DNA from: DASSKW01 sp035690065
GTDB lineage: Bacteria; Pseudomonadota; Gammaproteobacteria; Natronospirales; REEB76
Assembly (NCBI GenBank): GCA_035690065.1
Contig: DASSKW010000033.1
Span: 1 to 25,681 of the forward strand
Length of the DNA stretch: 25,681 nt
Reading direction: 5' to 3'
Shown here in pieces: positions 16,998 through 24,624 of this stretch; within the stretch, counting starts at the first letter, position 1; each line of letters begins with the position of its first letter. The translations under genes were made by a program, and so were the position numbers. The notes beneath the pieces were generated by a model. That model saw only the letters and a program-made list of their open reading frames with translations, ran no database searches and had not been told where the DNA came from.

Positions 16998-18390
16998 AGA
17001 TTTCCATGAAGGCCACGGCCAGCGCGCCCACCAGACCGAGGCCTACCAGCGTGAAGTAACCGATGAACAGCAGGCAGAATTTGACGAAAGTCTTGAGCCA
17101 GGATTGCTGGTAGAAGTTGCGCAGGGCCAGGAACAGATAGACCGCCAGATACCACTTGATGGCCGCCCCGGTCCAGTCCTTGATCCCGGTCGGCCAGCCA
17201 AGATGCGTGGCCAGGCTGATGACCAGTACCCCTAGCAGCATCGCCATGAAGAACAGCGCATGACAATGCAGGGTGAAGATCAGGTGTTCCATGTACAGCT
17301 GTTTGCGGCGGATATAGAACAGCTTCAATAACAGTGCCACCAGCGGCAGGAACACGAACATCACCTTCGGCACGGTGTGGTACAGGACATCGTTCCAGAA
17401 ACCCTGCGGGTCTGCCTGGATTTTCCTGATCTTGGCGGTCAGTTTGCGCGCGAACTCGGAGTTACCAGAGCTTCCAATATCGGTATTGTCGTGATCGTCG
17501 AGTCTCAATGCCTCAGCGGGAACCGGATTCCGTGTCTTGGTCTTGTCCTTGGTCTTGTCCAGCGTATCCAGTTGTGATTGCAGCATCGCCACCATCGCGG
17601 CTTTGTCGGTAGCGCTCAGGCCGGGGCTTTTATTGATCTGGGCGATGGCATCTTGCAGGTTCTTGCCTGCGTCAGCGGATTTTCCGGCAGCCGGTTCCGG
17701 CATCGACATATGCATTTGCGTAGGAGGCAGCAACCATGCCGCGCAGAAGAAGAACAGGATGCTGCTGAACAGATACAACCGCAGCGGTTTGATGTAGCGT
17801 TCGCGGCGTCCGGCACAATATTCCCGGGTCAGAAATCCGGGCCGGATCAACAGCGGCACGATGCTGTGGAAGAATTTGGTATCGAACCCGAAATGATTGC
17901 CGAAAAATTCCTCGACTGTCTCCCATAATGGCGCGACGTAAGTATGGTTCGGCTGTCCACATTCGCTGCAGTATTTTCCGATCAACAGTGTGCCACAGTT
18001 CAAGCAGCGCAACGCCGAAGACGGGATCGGTGCATGGGGCAACGCATCGGATATCGGCAGCACTATGCGGCTGGCGCGAAACCTGTCGCCGAATCGTTCG
18101 ATTCCTTCGGCACGCATGCGTGTTGCGTGATCGCGAAAATATGTATCCAGATCGGCCTGGCTGGCAACCGTATATTGCACCACGCGTGTCAACCAGCCAG
18201 CAGGGGTTGTTTGCGGCGCCGATTCGGAGTCGGGTAGTAAAAGTGCTTCGCGAAACCCCGGTAACCGCAGCATGGCCTGCATATGATCGGCCAGCCAAGC
18301 GTCGAATTGCTCGACGATGGCAGGCTCTACCTCGAGGGTTACTCTGTAGATGACAGCATCTTCAGTAATCTGGTGCATCACATTCACCAT
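16996..18390 (-). CDS. DUF4286 - zinc ribbon - DUF3667 membrane fusion protein
   Basis: A 464-residue protein with three parts. Residues 8-112 resemble a DUF4286 domain (VIYRVTLEVEP, F-D-A-W-L-A-D-H, V-Q-Y-T-V-x-S, Y-F-R-D-H-A). A zinc ribbon C129-x2-C132-x8-C141-x2-C144 with the NCG and ECG knuckles follows. Then comes a DUF3667-like membrane part with helices at about 199-220, 340-362, 375-398 and 405-460, interrupted by a polar Lys/Asp-rich loop (about 225-320). Neither DUF has a defined function; DUF4286 proteins are normally small and separate. The start could be ATG 18390 or ATG 18378; the second has GGTGA at better spacing. The first lies three bases from a perfect hairpin. It follows fadE on the same strand. 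Confidence 0.85.
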   Translation of the reverse strand: MVNVMHQITEDAVIYRVTLEVEPAIVEQFDAWLADHMQAMLRLPGFREALLLPDSESAPQTTPAGWLTRVVQYTVASQADLDTYFRDHATRMRAEGIERFGDRFRASRIVLPISDALPHAPIPSSALRCLNCGTLLIGKYCSECGQPNHTYVAPLWETVEEFFGNHFGFDTKFFHSIVPLLIRPGFLTREYCAGRRERYIKPLRLYLFSSILFFFCAAWLLPPTQMHMSMPEPAAGKSADAGKNLQDAIAQINKSPGLSATDKAAMVAMLQSQLDTLDKTKDKTKTRNPVPAEALRLDDHDNTDIGSSGNSEFARKLTAKIRKIQADPQGFWNDVLYHTVPKVMFVFLPLVALLLKLFYIRRKQLYMEHLIFTLHCHALFFMAMLLGVLVISLATHLGWPTGIKDWTGAAIKWYLAVYLFLALRNFYQQSWLKTFVKFCLLFIGYFTLVGLGLVGALAVAFMEI

Positions 18391-18393
18391 GAA

Positions 18394-18420
18394 AATAAGA
18401 CCTGCATTGCAGGTCTTATT
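18394..18420 (-). terminator. Perfect 13-bp inverted repeat between fadE and the DUF3667 gene
   Basis: Arms AATAAGACCTGCA and TGCAGGTCTTATT are exact complements around one central base. On the minus strand the GC-containing stem is preceded by A-rich and followed by T-rich sequence (TTATTTTC), the form of an intrinsic terminator, 17 bases after the fadE stop. It also ends three bases before the ATG at 18390 and contains the only AGG that could serve as an SD for that start. Confidence 0.65.
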
Positions 18421-18437
18421 CGATCAACTGTAACCGC

Positions 18438-20897
18438 TCAACTGCCGCGTTTGGGCTTGGTGCGGAACGGTTTGGTGCCCAATTCATCCGGAGCGAAATC
18501 GTCCACCGCGATGATCTCATGAGTCAATTCTTCCAGGCGCAACAGGGCTTGTGTTTCCTGGCTCGTGACCACTCCCGCCTTCTCGGCTGCGAGGATCTCG
18601 GAGTTACCCGGTTCGACCTTGAAATCGCCATTTCGCATCGCGACATGGATCTTGCGCTCCACCGGTTCGAGCCGCAGCGCGAGTTCCAGGGCTTCCTCAT
18701 ACAGGCCGACCGGCGATTGCGGATCACCCGTATAGGTATTTCGCGTCAGTCTTGCACGCGCCGCGTTCGGGGTGCTGACGATCTCCGCGATCAGGTGCCC
18801 GAGTTCGTCACTGGGCGCGGAATAGGTACGGCCGCGCGGAAAGATCAGGCAGCGCAATACAGCGGCGATGAATCGGTTGGGGAAGTTGCGCAGGAACCCG
18901 TGCATCTGTTCCTGCAGACGATAGAGCGACTGACGGCAGGCCCATTCCACTAACGGCAGATCCTCCCGGGGGCGGCCCTGGTCCTCGAACCGCTTGAGTA
19001 CGGCGGAAGCGATGTACATCGCACTCAGCATATCGCCGAGGCGTGCGGAAAGCTTTTCCTTGCGCTTGAGTGCACCACCCAGAGTCAACATCGCGGCATC
19101 CGATGCCAGTACGAACGAGGCGCTGAAGCGGTTGATGTGCTGGTAATAGCGCCGGATCGGTTCCTCGATCGGCACCCGTGTGAACTTCGCACTGCTCAAG
19201 GCGAGTACCAGCGAACGTGCGGCATTGCTGAGTGCAAGTCCGGCATGCCCGAACAGGGCTTCGTCGAATTGCTGCAACGCTGCAGTTTGATCTTCCATCG
19301 CCGCCGCACGCATCTCCTTGAGTACATAGGGATGACAGCGGATCGCGCCCTGCCCGTAGATCATCAGGTTGCGGGTCAGGATGTTGGCGCCTTCGACCGT
19401 GATGGCGATCGGTACCGATTCGTAGCCGCGTGCCAGATAATTGCGCGGACCCAGTTGGATGCCCTTGCCGCCATGCACATCCATGGCATCGTTGGCGACG
19501 ACGCGCGCCATCTCGGTGACGTGATATTTGGAAATCGCCGCGCAGACCGCCGGCGCCTCGCCGAGATCGATGGAAGCGGCGGTCATGGTGCGTACCGATT
19601 CCATCGCGTACAGCATGCCGCCCATGCGCCCCAGCACTTCATCGATGCCATCGAACTTGGCGATCTGCAGACGGAACTGCTTGCGCACTCGCGAGTAGGC
19701 GCCGGTGGTATAGACCGCGAGCCGGGCACCGCCGGTGGTGTTGGATGGCAAGGAGATCGCGCGGCCGGCACCCAGACATTCCATCAGCATGCGCCAACCC
19801 TGGCCGGCCATCTGCATGCCGCCGATGATGAAATCCAGCGGCACGAACACATCCTTGCCCTGGGTCGGTCCGTTCTGGAACGGGATGTTGAGCGGGAAAT
19901 GCCGCCGACCGATGGTGATGCCGGGCAGGTCCACCGGGATCAATGCGCAGGTGATGCCGTATTCGTCCTGGTCGCCGGCGAGATGTTCCGGATCATAGAG
20001 CTTGAACGCCAGTCCCAGCACCGTGGCGATCGGCGCCAGCGTGATGTAGCGCTTGTCCCAGTTGAGGCGGATGCCGACGACTTCCTTGCCCTGCCACTTG
20101 TCCTTGCACACGATGCCGTAATCGGTGATGGAACCGGCGTCGGAACCGGCGTTGGGCGATGTCAAGGCAAAACACGGTACGTCTTGACCGGAGGCGAGTC
20201 GCGGCAGGTAGTGATCTTTCTGTTCCTCGGTGCCGTAACGCAACAGCAGTTCAGCGGGGCCGAGTGAATTCGGTACCGCACAGATCGAAGCAGCGGTGGC
20301 GCTGCGGGTACCGATCTTGGCGAGCGTCTCGGAATTCATCAGGGCCGAGAATTCCTTGCCGCCGTAGCGTTTCGGGATGATGAACGCGAAGAAGCCCTTG
20401 CTCTTCAGGTAATCCCAGACTTCCGGCGGCAGGTCGCCCCATTCATGGGTGATCTTCCATTCGTCGAGCATGCCGCAGAGTTCTTCGACTTCGTTATCGA
20501 GAAAATGCTGTTCTTCATCCGCGAGTTTCGGTACCGGGACTTCCAGTAGCTTGTTCCAGTCCGGCCGGCCGCTGAACAGTTCACCGTCCCACCACACGGT
20601 GCCGGCTTCGAGCGCGGCGGCTTCAGTCTCCGACATCTCGGGCATGACTTTGCGAAACAGTTCCAGCAACGGTTTGCTGATCCATTGGCGGCGCAGGTCG
20701 CGGATGTTGAGCAGGATGGCCAGCCCCAGGAACACGATCCAGAACAGCAGCGCGAGCCAGTACGGGCCTGTGCCGATTGCGGTATAGACAAGGAGATAAA
20801 CCAGATAGGCGCCGGTTGCCGCCAGCAAGGACACGCGCTGGTACATGAGCGCGATGCTGCCGACGAGGAAGATGAGGATCCAGATTAGTGCGGTCAC
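18438..20897 (-). CDS. fadE: Long-form acyl-CoA dehydrogenase of the FadE type
   Basis: At 819 residues it matches the length of E. coli FadE (about 814) rather than the 380-residue soluble enzymes. Two or three N-terminal hydrophobic helices (about 2-65) should hold it at the inner membrane. The dehydrogenase core (about 120-530) shows G-F-F-A-F-I-I-P-K-R-Y-G-G, FALTSPNAGSDAGS, DVHGGKGIQLG and VEGANILTRN; the C-terminal third matches the DUF1974 extension typical of FadE. It catalyses FAD-dependent oxidation of acyl-CoA to trans-2-enoyl-CoA, the first step of beta-oxidation. The start is GTG at 20897, with GGGTGA eight bases upstream. A thioesterase gene lies 74 bases upstream, suggesting a fatty-acyl-CoA module. 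Confidence 0.95.
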   Translation of the reverse strand: MTALIWILIFLVGSIALMYQRVSLLAATGAYLVYLLVYTAIGTGPYWLALLFWIVFLGLAILLNIRDLRRQWISKPLLELFRKVMPEMSETEAAALEAGTVWWDGELFSGRPDWNKLLEVPVPKLADEEQHFLDNEVEELCGMLDEWKITHEWGDLPPEVWDYLKSKGFFAFIIPKRYGGKEFSALMNSETLAKIGTRSATAASICAVPNSLGPAELLLRYGTEEQKDHYLPRLASGQDVPCFALTSPNAGSDAGSITDYGIVCKDKWQGKEVVGIRLNWDKRYITLAPIATVLGLAFKLYDPEHLAGDQDEYGITCALIPVDLPGITIGRRHFPLNIPFQNGPTQGKDVFVPLDFIIGGMQMAGQGWRMLMECLGAGRAISLPSNTTGGARLAVYTTGAYSRVRKQFRLQIAKFDGIDEVLGRMGGMLYAMESVRTMTAASIDLGEAPAVCAAISKYHVTEMARVVANDAMDVHGGKGIQLGPRNYLARGYESVPIAITVEGANILTRNLMIYGQGAIRCHPYVLKEMRAAAMEDQTAALQQFDEALFGHAGLALSNAARSLVLALSSAKFTRVPIEEPIRRYYQHINRFSASFVLASDAAMLTLGGALKRKEKLSARLGDMLSAMYIASAVLKRFEDQGRPREDLPLVEWACRQSLYRLQEQMHGFLRNFPNRFIAAVLRCLIFPRGRTYSAPSDELGHLIAEIVSTPNAARARLTRNTYTGDPQSPVGLYEEALELALRLEPVERKIHVAMRNGDFKVEPGNSEILAAEKAGVVTSQETQALLRLEELTHEIIAVDDFAPDELGTKPFRTKPKRGS

Positions 20898-20971
20898 GGT
20901 GTGGTCACCCGTTTCAGGTTGATTTGCCGCAGCGCGCCGCGGCCAGGGGGTTTATTACTATACCCCAATGA

Positions 20972-21415
20972 CTATCCGGCAGCCCGGACAGGCGCACCGA
21001 GCGCCGTGCGCATGGCTGCGGGCATGTTGATGACTTTCTGCGCGTGGAAATCGAAGCAGACGATGCCGGTCTTGGCGTGCACGACATCGCGGTCGGTTTC
21101 CAGTTGACTGATGCGGTAATAGAAGTCACAGCCACGGCTGGTGAAATCTCCGGCGGCGACCTGGATACGGAGCCGCTCGCCGTAGAATGCCTGGGCACGA
21201 TAGACCAGTGCAGCGTCCGCGATCACCAGGCCACTGCCATCCGTCGCGATCTCTTCCAGGTTCAACGCGCGCAGATAGCGGCGGCGTGCTTCGTGGATCA
21301 GGCCCAGTGCCTGATCGTTGCCGAGATGGTTGCCGTAATTCAAGTCGCCCACCCGCACCTCGAGTTCGGTGCTGAACGGAAATCGTTCCGGCAGTTCTAT
21401 ATTGATGCGCGCCAT
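20972..21415 (-). CDS. Hotdog-fold acyl-CoA thioesterase (4HBT / YbgC-FadM type)
   Basis: A 147-residue single hotdog domain. The family's active-site region is recognisable as RVGDLNYGNHLGND (D24, H30), followed by the long helix with H-E-A-R-R-R-Y-L and by strands ending in A-K-T-G-I-V-C-F-D. Members hydrolyse acyl-CoA thioesters in the cytoplasm; chain-length preference cannot be read here. The start has AAGGAA about six bases before the ATG. It is between mdh and fadE on the same strand, 76 and 74 bases from them, and could limit or recycle acyl-CoA alongside fadE. Confidence 0.88.
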   Translation of the reverse strand: MARINIELPERFPFSTELEVRVGDLNYGNHLGNDQALGLIHEARRRYLRALNLEEIATDGSGLVIADAALVYRAQAFYGERLRIQVAAGDFTSRGCDFYYRISQLETDRDVVHAKTGIVCFDFHAQKVINMPAAMRTALGAPVRAAG

Positions 21416-21432
21416 TTTTGCTTCCTTAAACG

Positions 21433-21466
21433 CCAGAGGCCACCCGTATCAACGGATGGCCCCTGG
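21433..21466 (-). terminator. 15-bp hairpin between mdh and the thioesterase gene
   Basis: CCAGAGGCCACCCGT and ACGGATGGCCCCTGG pair along 15 bases with two G-T wobbles around a 4-base loop, 26 bases after the mdh stop. On the minus strand only TTT follows a few bases later, so it may terminate weakly or cap the mdh message. Confidence 0.55.
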
Positions 21467-21491
21467 ATTTCAACTGATTGACGGCACCGGC

Positions 21492-22481
21492 CTATGCGCC
21501 GAGCAGATCCTTGACGCCATCCCGCTCCTCGCGCAATTCGGCCTCGGTCGCCCGCATACGCTCCTGGGAGAACGCATTCGGTTTCAGGTTTTTCACGATC
21601 TTGTACTGGCCCTTGCTGCACACCACCGGGAAGCCGTAGATGATGCCTTTCTTGATACCGTAACTGCCGTCCGACGGCACGCCCATGCTGACCCACTGGT
21701 TCTTGCTGCCCAGCACCCAGTCGCGCATGTGGTCGATGGCGGCCGACGCGGCGGAGGCGGCCGATGAGGCACCGCGCGCCTTTATGATGGCGGCGCCGCG
21801 TTGCTGCACGGTCGGGATGAACTCATTGGTGATCCATTCGCCGGTCACCAGCTTCATCGCCGGTTTGCCTTTCACGGTCGCCTGATGGATGTCCGGATAC
21901 TGGGTCGAGGAATGGTTGCCCCAGATCGCGAGACGTTTTACGTCATTGACGTGCGCGCCGGTCCTGGCGGCCAACTGGCTCATGGCGCGGTTGTGGTCCA
22001 GCCGCATCATGGCGGTGATGTTCTTCTTGTTGAGGCGTGGCGCATTGGCGGCGGTGATCAGCGCGTTGGTGTTGGCCGGGTTGCCCACCACCAGAATCCT
22101 GATGTTCTTCTTGGCGGTCTTGTTGAGCGCCTTGCCCTGGGCCGAGAAGATCCTGGCGTTCTCCAGCAGCAGGTCCTTGCGTTCCATGCCCGGACCGCGT
22201 GGTTTGGCGCCGACCAGGATCGCGAAATCGGCATCCTTGAACGCGGCCTCGGCGTTATCGGTGGCGACGATGCCTTTTACCAGCGGGAACGCGCAATCGT
22301 TCAATTCCATGACCACCCCGTTCAGCGCACCGAGCGCGGGCGTGACTTCCAGCAACTGCAGGATCACCGGCTGGTTCGGGCCCAGCATGTCGCCGGCGGC
22401 GATGCGGAAGATGAGCTGGTAACCGATCTGGCCAGCGGCGCCGGTGACGGCGATACGGACGGGTTTCTTCATGGCAGCCAT
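21492..22481 (-). CDS. mdh: Malate dehydrogenase (NAD-dependent)
   Basis: A 329-residue TCA-cycle enzyme converting malate and oxaloacetate. The Rossmann glycine motif is TGAAGQIGYQL (13-23). Substrate and catalytic residues are visible: R95 and R101 in GAKPRGPGMERKD, N136 in GNPANTN, D162/R165 in RLDHNRA and H190 in WGNHSS. The two-base-shifted form with a long N-terminal loop (LQLLEVTPALGALNGVVMEL) is the cytosolic-type group found in many proteobacteria, not the shorter E. coli type. The ATG at 22481 is preferred over that at 22472 because CGGAG lies at the right distance from it. It is divergent from the ABC operon starting at 22952. Confidence 0.97.
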   Translation of the reverse strand: MAAMKKPVRIAVTGAAGQIGYQLIFRIAAGDMLGPNQPVILQLLEVTPALGALNGVVMELNDCAFPLVKGIVATDNAEAAFKDADFAILVGAKPRGPGMERKDLLLENARIFSAQGKALNKTAKKNIRILVVGNPANTNALITAANAPRLNKKNITAMMRLDHNRAMSQLAARTGAHVNDVKRLAIWGNHSSTQYPDIHQATVKGKPAMKLVTGEWITNEFIPTVQQRGAAIIKARGASSAASAASAAIDHMRDWVLGSKNQWVSMGVPSDGSYGIKKGIIYGFPVVCSKGQYKIVKNLKPNAFSQERMRATEAELREERDGVKDLLGA

Positions 22482-22709
22482 GGACTACTCCGTGAGTGTG
22501 CGTGGTGGAGCGCGCTGCGGGGGCAGGCGCGAACGAATGCAGAAGCGGAATTTTACCACTTGTGTGAGACGCGGATCAGCGCACGGGTTGCCTGTTTCCC
22601 ATCCACCTGGAGCGGCGGTCCTGCCTGGATGCACTGCGTCGGCGTGAGGTGGGTAGCCGGTCCCGGAGATGCCCGTGGAAGCTCTCCGCGGCCCGATGTC
22701 GGCAGACGA

Positions 22710-22738
22710 GGTGTTATAGCCGGGAGGGGGTGTTATAG
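22710..22738 (+). promoter_or_regulatory. Two tandem GGTGTTATAG decamers (putative YtrA half-sites)
   Basis: The decamer GGTGTTATAG occurs at 22710-22719 and 22729-22738, 19 bases apart and in the same orientation. It is identical to the left half of the operator at 22881-22904. The pair lies between the mdh start and the operon promoter, so it could affect either gene. The identity is seen in sequence; binding is inferred. Confidence 0.45.
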
Positions 22739-22816
22739 CGCCAAAGCTGCGCATCGGCCGCTTGGCAGCCCCGTTAATCTCCGGATTTCGAACGCTTTAT
22801 AACATATAACCTATTG

Positions 22817-22830
22817 TTATCTAAAGATAA
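22817..22830. repeat. AT-rich palindrome TTATCT-AA-AGATAA
   Basis: Perfect 6-bp arms around a 2-base centre, in the AT-rich stretch before the operon promoter. The octamer GTTATCTA here recurs at 22890-22897 inside the operator, so this may be another regulatory contact. Confidence 0.35.
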
Positions 22831-22863
22831 TACAGGATAGTGCAAATTTTTTGTTCACTCCCC

Positions 22864-22891
22864 TTGCTTTCCCTGGATTTGGTGTTATAGT
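22864..22891 (+). promoter_or_regulatory. Sigma-70 type promoter of the GntR/ABC operon
   Basis: TTGCTT (22864-22869) and TATAGT (22886-22891) are 16 bases apart. The -10 differs from TATAAT at one position. Transcription would start near 22898, giving a leader of about 54 bases before the ATG at 22952. The -10 box is embedded in the operator dyad. Confidence 0.6.
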
Positions 22892-22904
22892 TATCTACAA
22901 CACC
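22881..22904. promoter_or_regulatory. 24-bp operator dyad GGTG-N16-CACC over the -10 box
   Basis: Outer arms GGTGTT and AACACC are exact complements, and ten of twelve positions per half are symmetric. It covers the -10 box of the promoter that drives a GntR/YtrA-type regulator's operon, the expected place for autorepression. I recall, without being able to check, a GGTG-N16-CACC site described for a YtrA-type regulator in Xanthomonas; the spacing here is exactly 16. Confidence 0.65.
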
Positions 22905-22951
22905 ACTACGGAAACGGCCACGGGCCGCCATTCAGGAGAAGGAGAGCAGTC

Positions 22952-23347
22952 ATGATCAGCAACACACAGAAATTGATTCTCGCTATCGGTCTTGCCGCAA
23001 ATATTGCCGGTATTGCCACGGTGGGCGTCGTGATGCACGACCGCTACGTCGCCAGCCACACCATAGAGCTCAGCAAGGTGATCGTCACCCCGGCTGATGC
23101 CGAAGGCGGTCCCCTGACCAGCGATGAAGCCATCCAGCTGACGCTGGCCCCGGTGGTCGTGACGCCGGCCGATACCGAAGCGCGCTATGCCGCCAATGAG
23201 ACTCAGACCGAGACCCAGGCCAGCGACGCCCCGGCAATCGAAATCCTGGTCCAAGCCATGGACGCTCTGTCGCCAGGTCAGTATCTGGACAGCAGTGCGG
23301 CGATGGATGTGATCAGCACGCTGGCCTTCGAGCGCATTGGCCGTTAA
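22952..23347 (+). CDS. Small single-pass membrane protein of unknown function, first gene of the ABC operon
   Basis: A 131-residue protein I do not recognise. Residues 7-28 are a hydrophobic helix (or uncleaved signal), leaving a short cytoplasmic N-terminus and an acidic, mainly periplasmic tail. The tail contains an internal duplication: V-I-V-T-P-A-D-A-E near 45 and V-V-V-T-P-A-D-T-E near 69. Its last 35 residues are predicted helical. The ATG has a strong AAGGAGA about six bases upstream, and the gene directly follows the operator-controlled promoter. It is 51 bases ahead of the GntR gene on the same strand, so it is probably co-transcribed and may be an accessory of the transporter; that is inference. 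Confidence 0.8.
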   Translation: MISNTQKLILAIGLAANIAGIATVGVVMHDRYVASHTIELSKVIVTPADAEGGPLTSDEAIQLTLAPVVVTPADTEARYAANETQTETQASDAPAIEILVQAMDALSPGQYLDSSAAMDVISTLAFERIGR

Positions 23348-23398
23348 TGTAGCGTCGAGATTTACCGCTTTAGTACGCTAGAGCAGCGGGAGAAAAAC

Positions 23399-23773
23399 AT
23401 GGACCCGAATTGGAGCGACAACCAGCCGATCTACCGGCAACTGCGCGACCGCGTGGTGGCGATGATCCTGGAGGGAGCGCTCAAGGAAGGCGATCCCTTA
23501 CCCTCGGTACGCTCGGTGGCAGCGGATTATCAGATCAATCCGCTCACCGTGCTCAAGGGATACCAGGCCCTGGTGGACGAAGCATTGGTGGAAAAACGCC
23601 GCGGCCTCGGCATGTTCGTCAAGGAAGGCGCGAGTCGCGCGCTGATGAAGAACGAGCGCGAAATATTCCTCAAGAGCGAATGGCCGCAGATCGTCGAGCG
23701 CATCCAGCGTCTCGGCCTGGAAGCGGACGAATTACTCAAGGCCGTGAAAAGCGGCGAAGGGAGCAAGTCATGA
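23399..23773 (+). CDS. GntR-family transcriptional regulator, YtrA subfamily
   Basis: A 124-residue regulator. The winged helix-turn-helix occupies about 9-75 with the GntR signature PIYRQLRDRVV, G-D-P-L-P-S-V-R-S, and N-P-L-T-V-L-K-G-Y-Q-A-L. Only about 48 residues follow, forming a short helical dimerisation tail instead of a large effector domain, which defines the YtrA subgroup. These regulators usually sit with, and repress, an ABC transporter operon, as here. GGGAG lies about eight bases before the ATG. The stop overlaps the start of the ABC ATPase (ATGA), so the two are translationally coupled. The likely operator is the dyad at 22881-22904. The inducing signal is unknown. Confidence 0.93.
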   Translation: MDPNWSDNQPIYRQLRDRVVAMILEGALKEGDPLPSVRSVAADYQINPLTVLKGYQALVDEALVEKRRGLGMFVKEGASRALMKNEREIFLKSEWPQIVERIQRLGLEADELLKAVKSGEGSKS

Positions 23774-24624
23774 GTGTGCTGGTAAAAGCGCGCCGCCTCG
23801 GCAAGTCCTACGGCAGTCTGCGGGCGCTGGATAGCGTGGATTTCGACATCGAGGAAGGCTGCATCGTCGGCCTCATCGGTCCCAACGGCGCGGGCAAGAC
23901 CACCGCGCTGAAAGCCATCCTCGGCCTCGCCGATTTCGATGGCGAACTGGATGTGCTCGGCCATGATCCGCGCGTATCGCGTCATCGGCTGCTGCAGGAT
24001 GTCTGTTTCATCGCCGACGTGGCGGTGTTGCCGCGCTGGCTCAAGGTCTCGAACGCGATCGAGTTCGTCGAAGCGGTGCACCCGCGTTTCAGCCGCGAAC
24101 GCGCCATGCATTTCCTGGAGCGCACCAAGATCCGGCACAAGAGCAAGGTCGGTGAACTTTCCAAGGGCATGGTCACGCAGTTGCATCTGGCGCTAATCAT
24201 GGCCATCGATGCCAAGTTGCTGGTGCTCGATGAACCCACCATCGGCCTCGACATCCTGTATCGCAAGGAATTCTATGCGACCCTGCTGAACGATTACTTC
24301 GACGGCAAGCGCACCATCATCGTGACCACGCATCAGGTGGAAGAGATCGAAAAGATCCTCACACATCTGATGTTTATCAGCGACGGCAAGATCACGCTCA
24401 ACCGCTCCATGGAAGAAGTCGCCGAGGAATACGCCGAGGTCCTGGTGGCGCCCGATAAAGCCGCTGCCGCTCAGGCGCTGAATCCGCTTTATGAACGCGA
24501 AGTATTCGGCAAGAAACTCTACCTGTTTGAAGGTGCCGATCGCGGCAAGCTCGCCGAACTGGGTGAGATACACACGCCGAGCGTCGCCGATATCTTCGTG
24601 GCCAAGATGAAAGGAGCCATGTAA
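23770..24624 (+). CDS. ABC transporter ATP-binding protein
   Basis: A 284-residue nucleotide-binding subunit. Walker A GPNGAGKTT is at 37-45, the signature reads LSKGM (130-134) instead of LSGGQ, Walker B is LLVLDEPT with catalytic E155, and the switch histidine is H188 in TTHQVEE. At the Q-loop the usual Gln or Glu appears to be D83 (C-F-I-A-D). The C-terminal 80 residues form an extra domain. The start at ATG 23770 overlaps the GntR stop and has GGGAG six bases upstream; the same frame is open further left, but that part is the GntR gene read out of frame. It should power the permease encoded next. Confidence 0.94.
   Translation: MSVLVKARRLGKSYGSLRALDSVDFDIEEGCIVGLIGPNGAGKTTALKAILGLADFDGELDVLGHDPRVSRHRLLQDVCFIADVAVLPRWLKVSNAIEFVEAVHPRFSRERAMHFLERTKIRHKSKVGELSKGMVTQLHLALIMAIDAKLLVLDEPTIGLDILYRKEFYATLLNDYFDGKRTIIVTTHQVEEIEKILTHLMFISDGKITLNRSMEEVAEEYAEVLVAPDKAAAAQALNPLYEREVFGKKLYLFEGADRGKLAELGEIHTPSVADIFVAKMKGAM

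Noticed and set aside
19137..20267. 376-codon open frame on the plus strand
   Set aside because: Antisense to fadE; the product resembles no family and lacks a convincing ribosome binding site.
21801..22802. 333-codon open frame on the plus strand running past the mdh start
   Set aside because: Mostly antisense to mdh, and the extra part crosses the regulatory intergenic region; no domain seen.
23410..23769. N-terminal extension of the ABC ATPase frame by 120 codons
   Set aside because: This is the GntR gene in another frame; the ATPase domain begins right after the ATG at 23770, which has its own SD.
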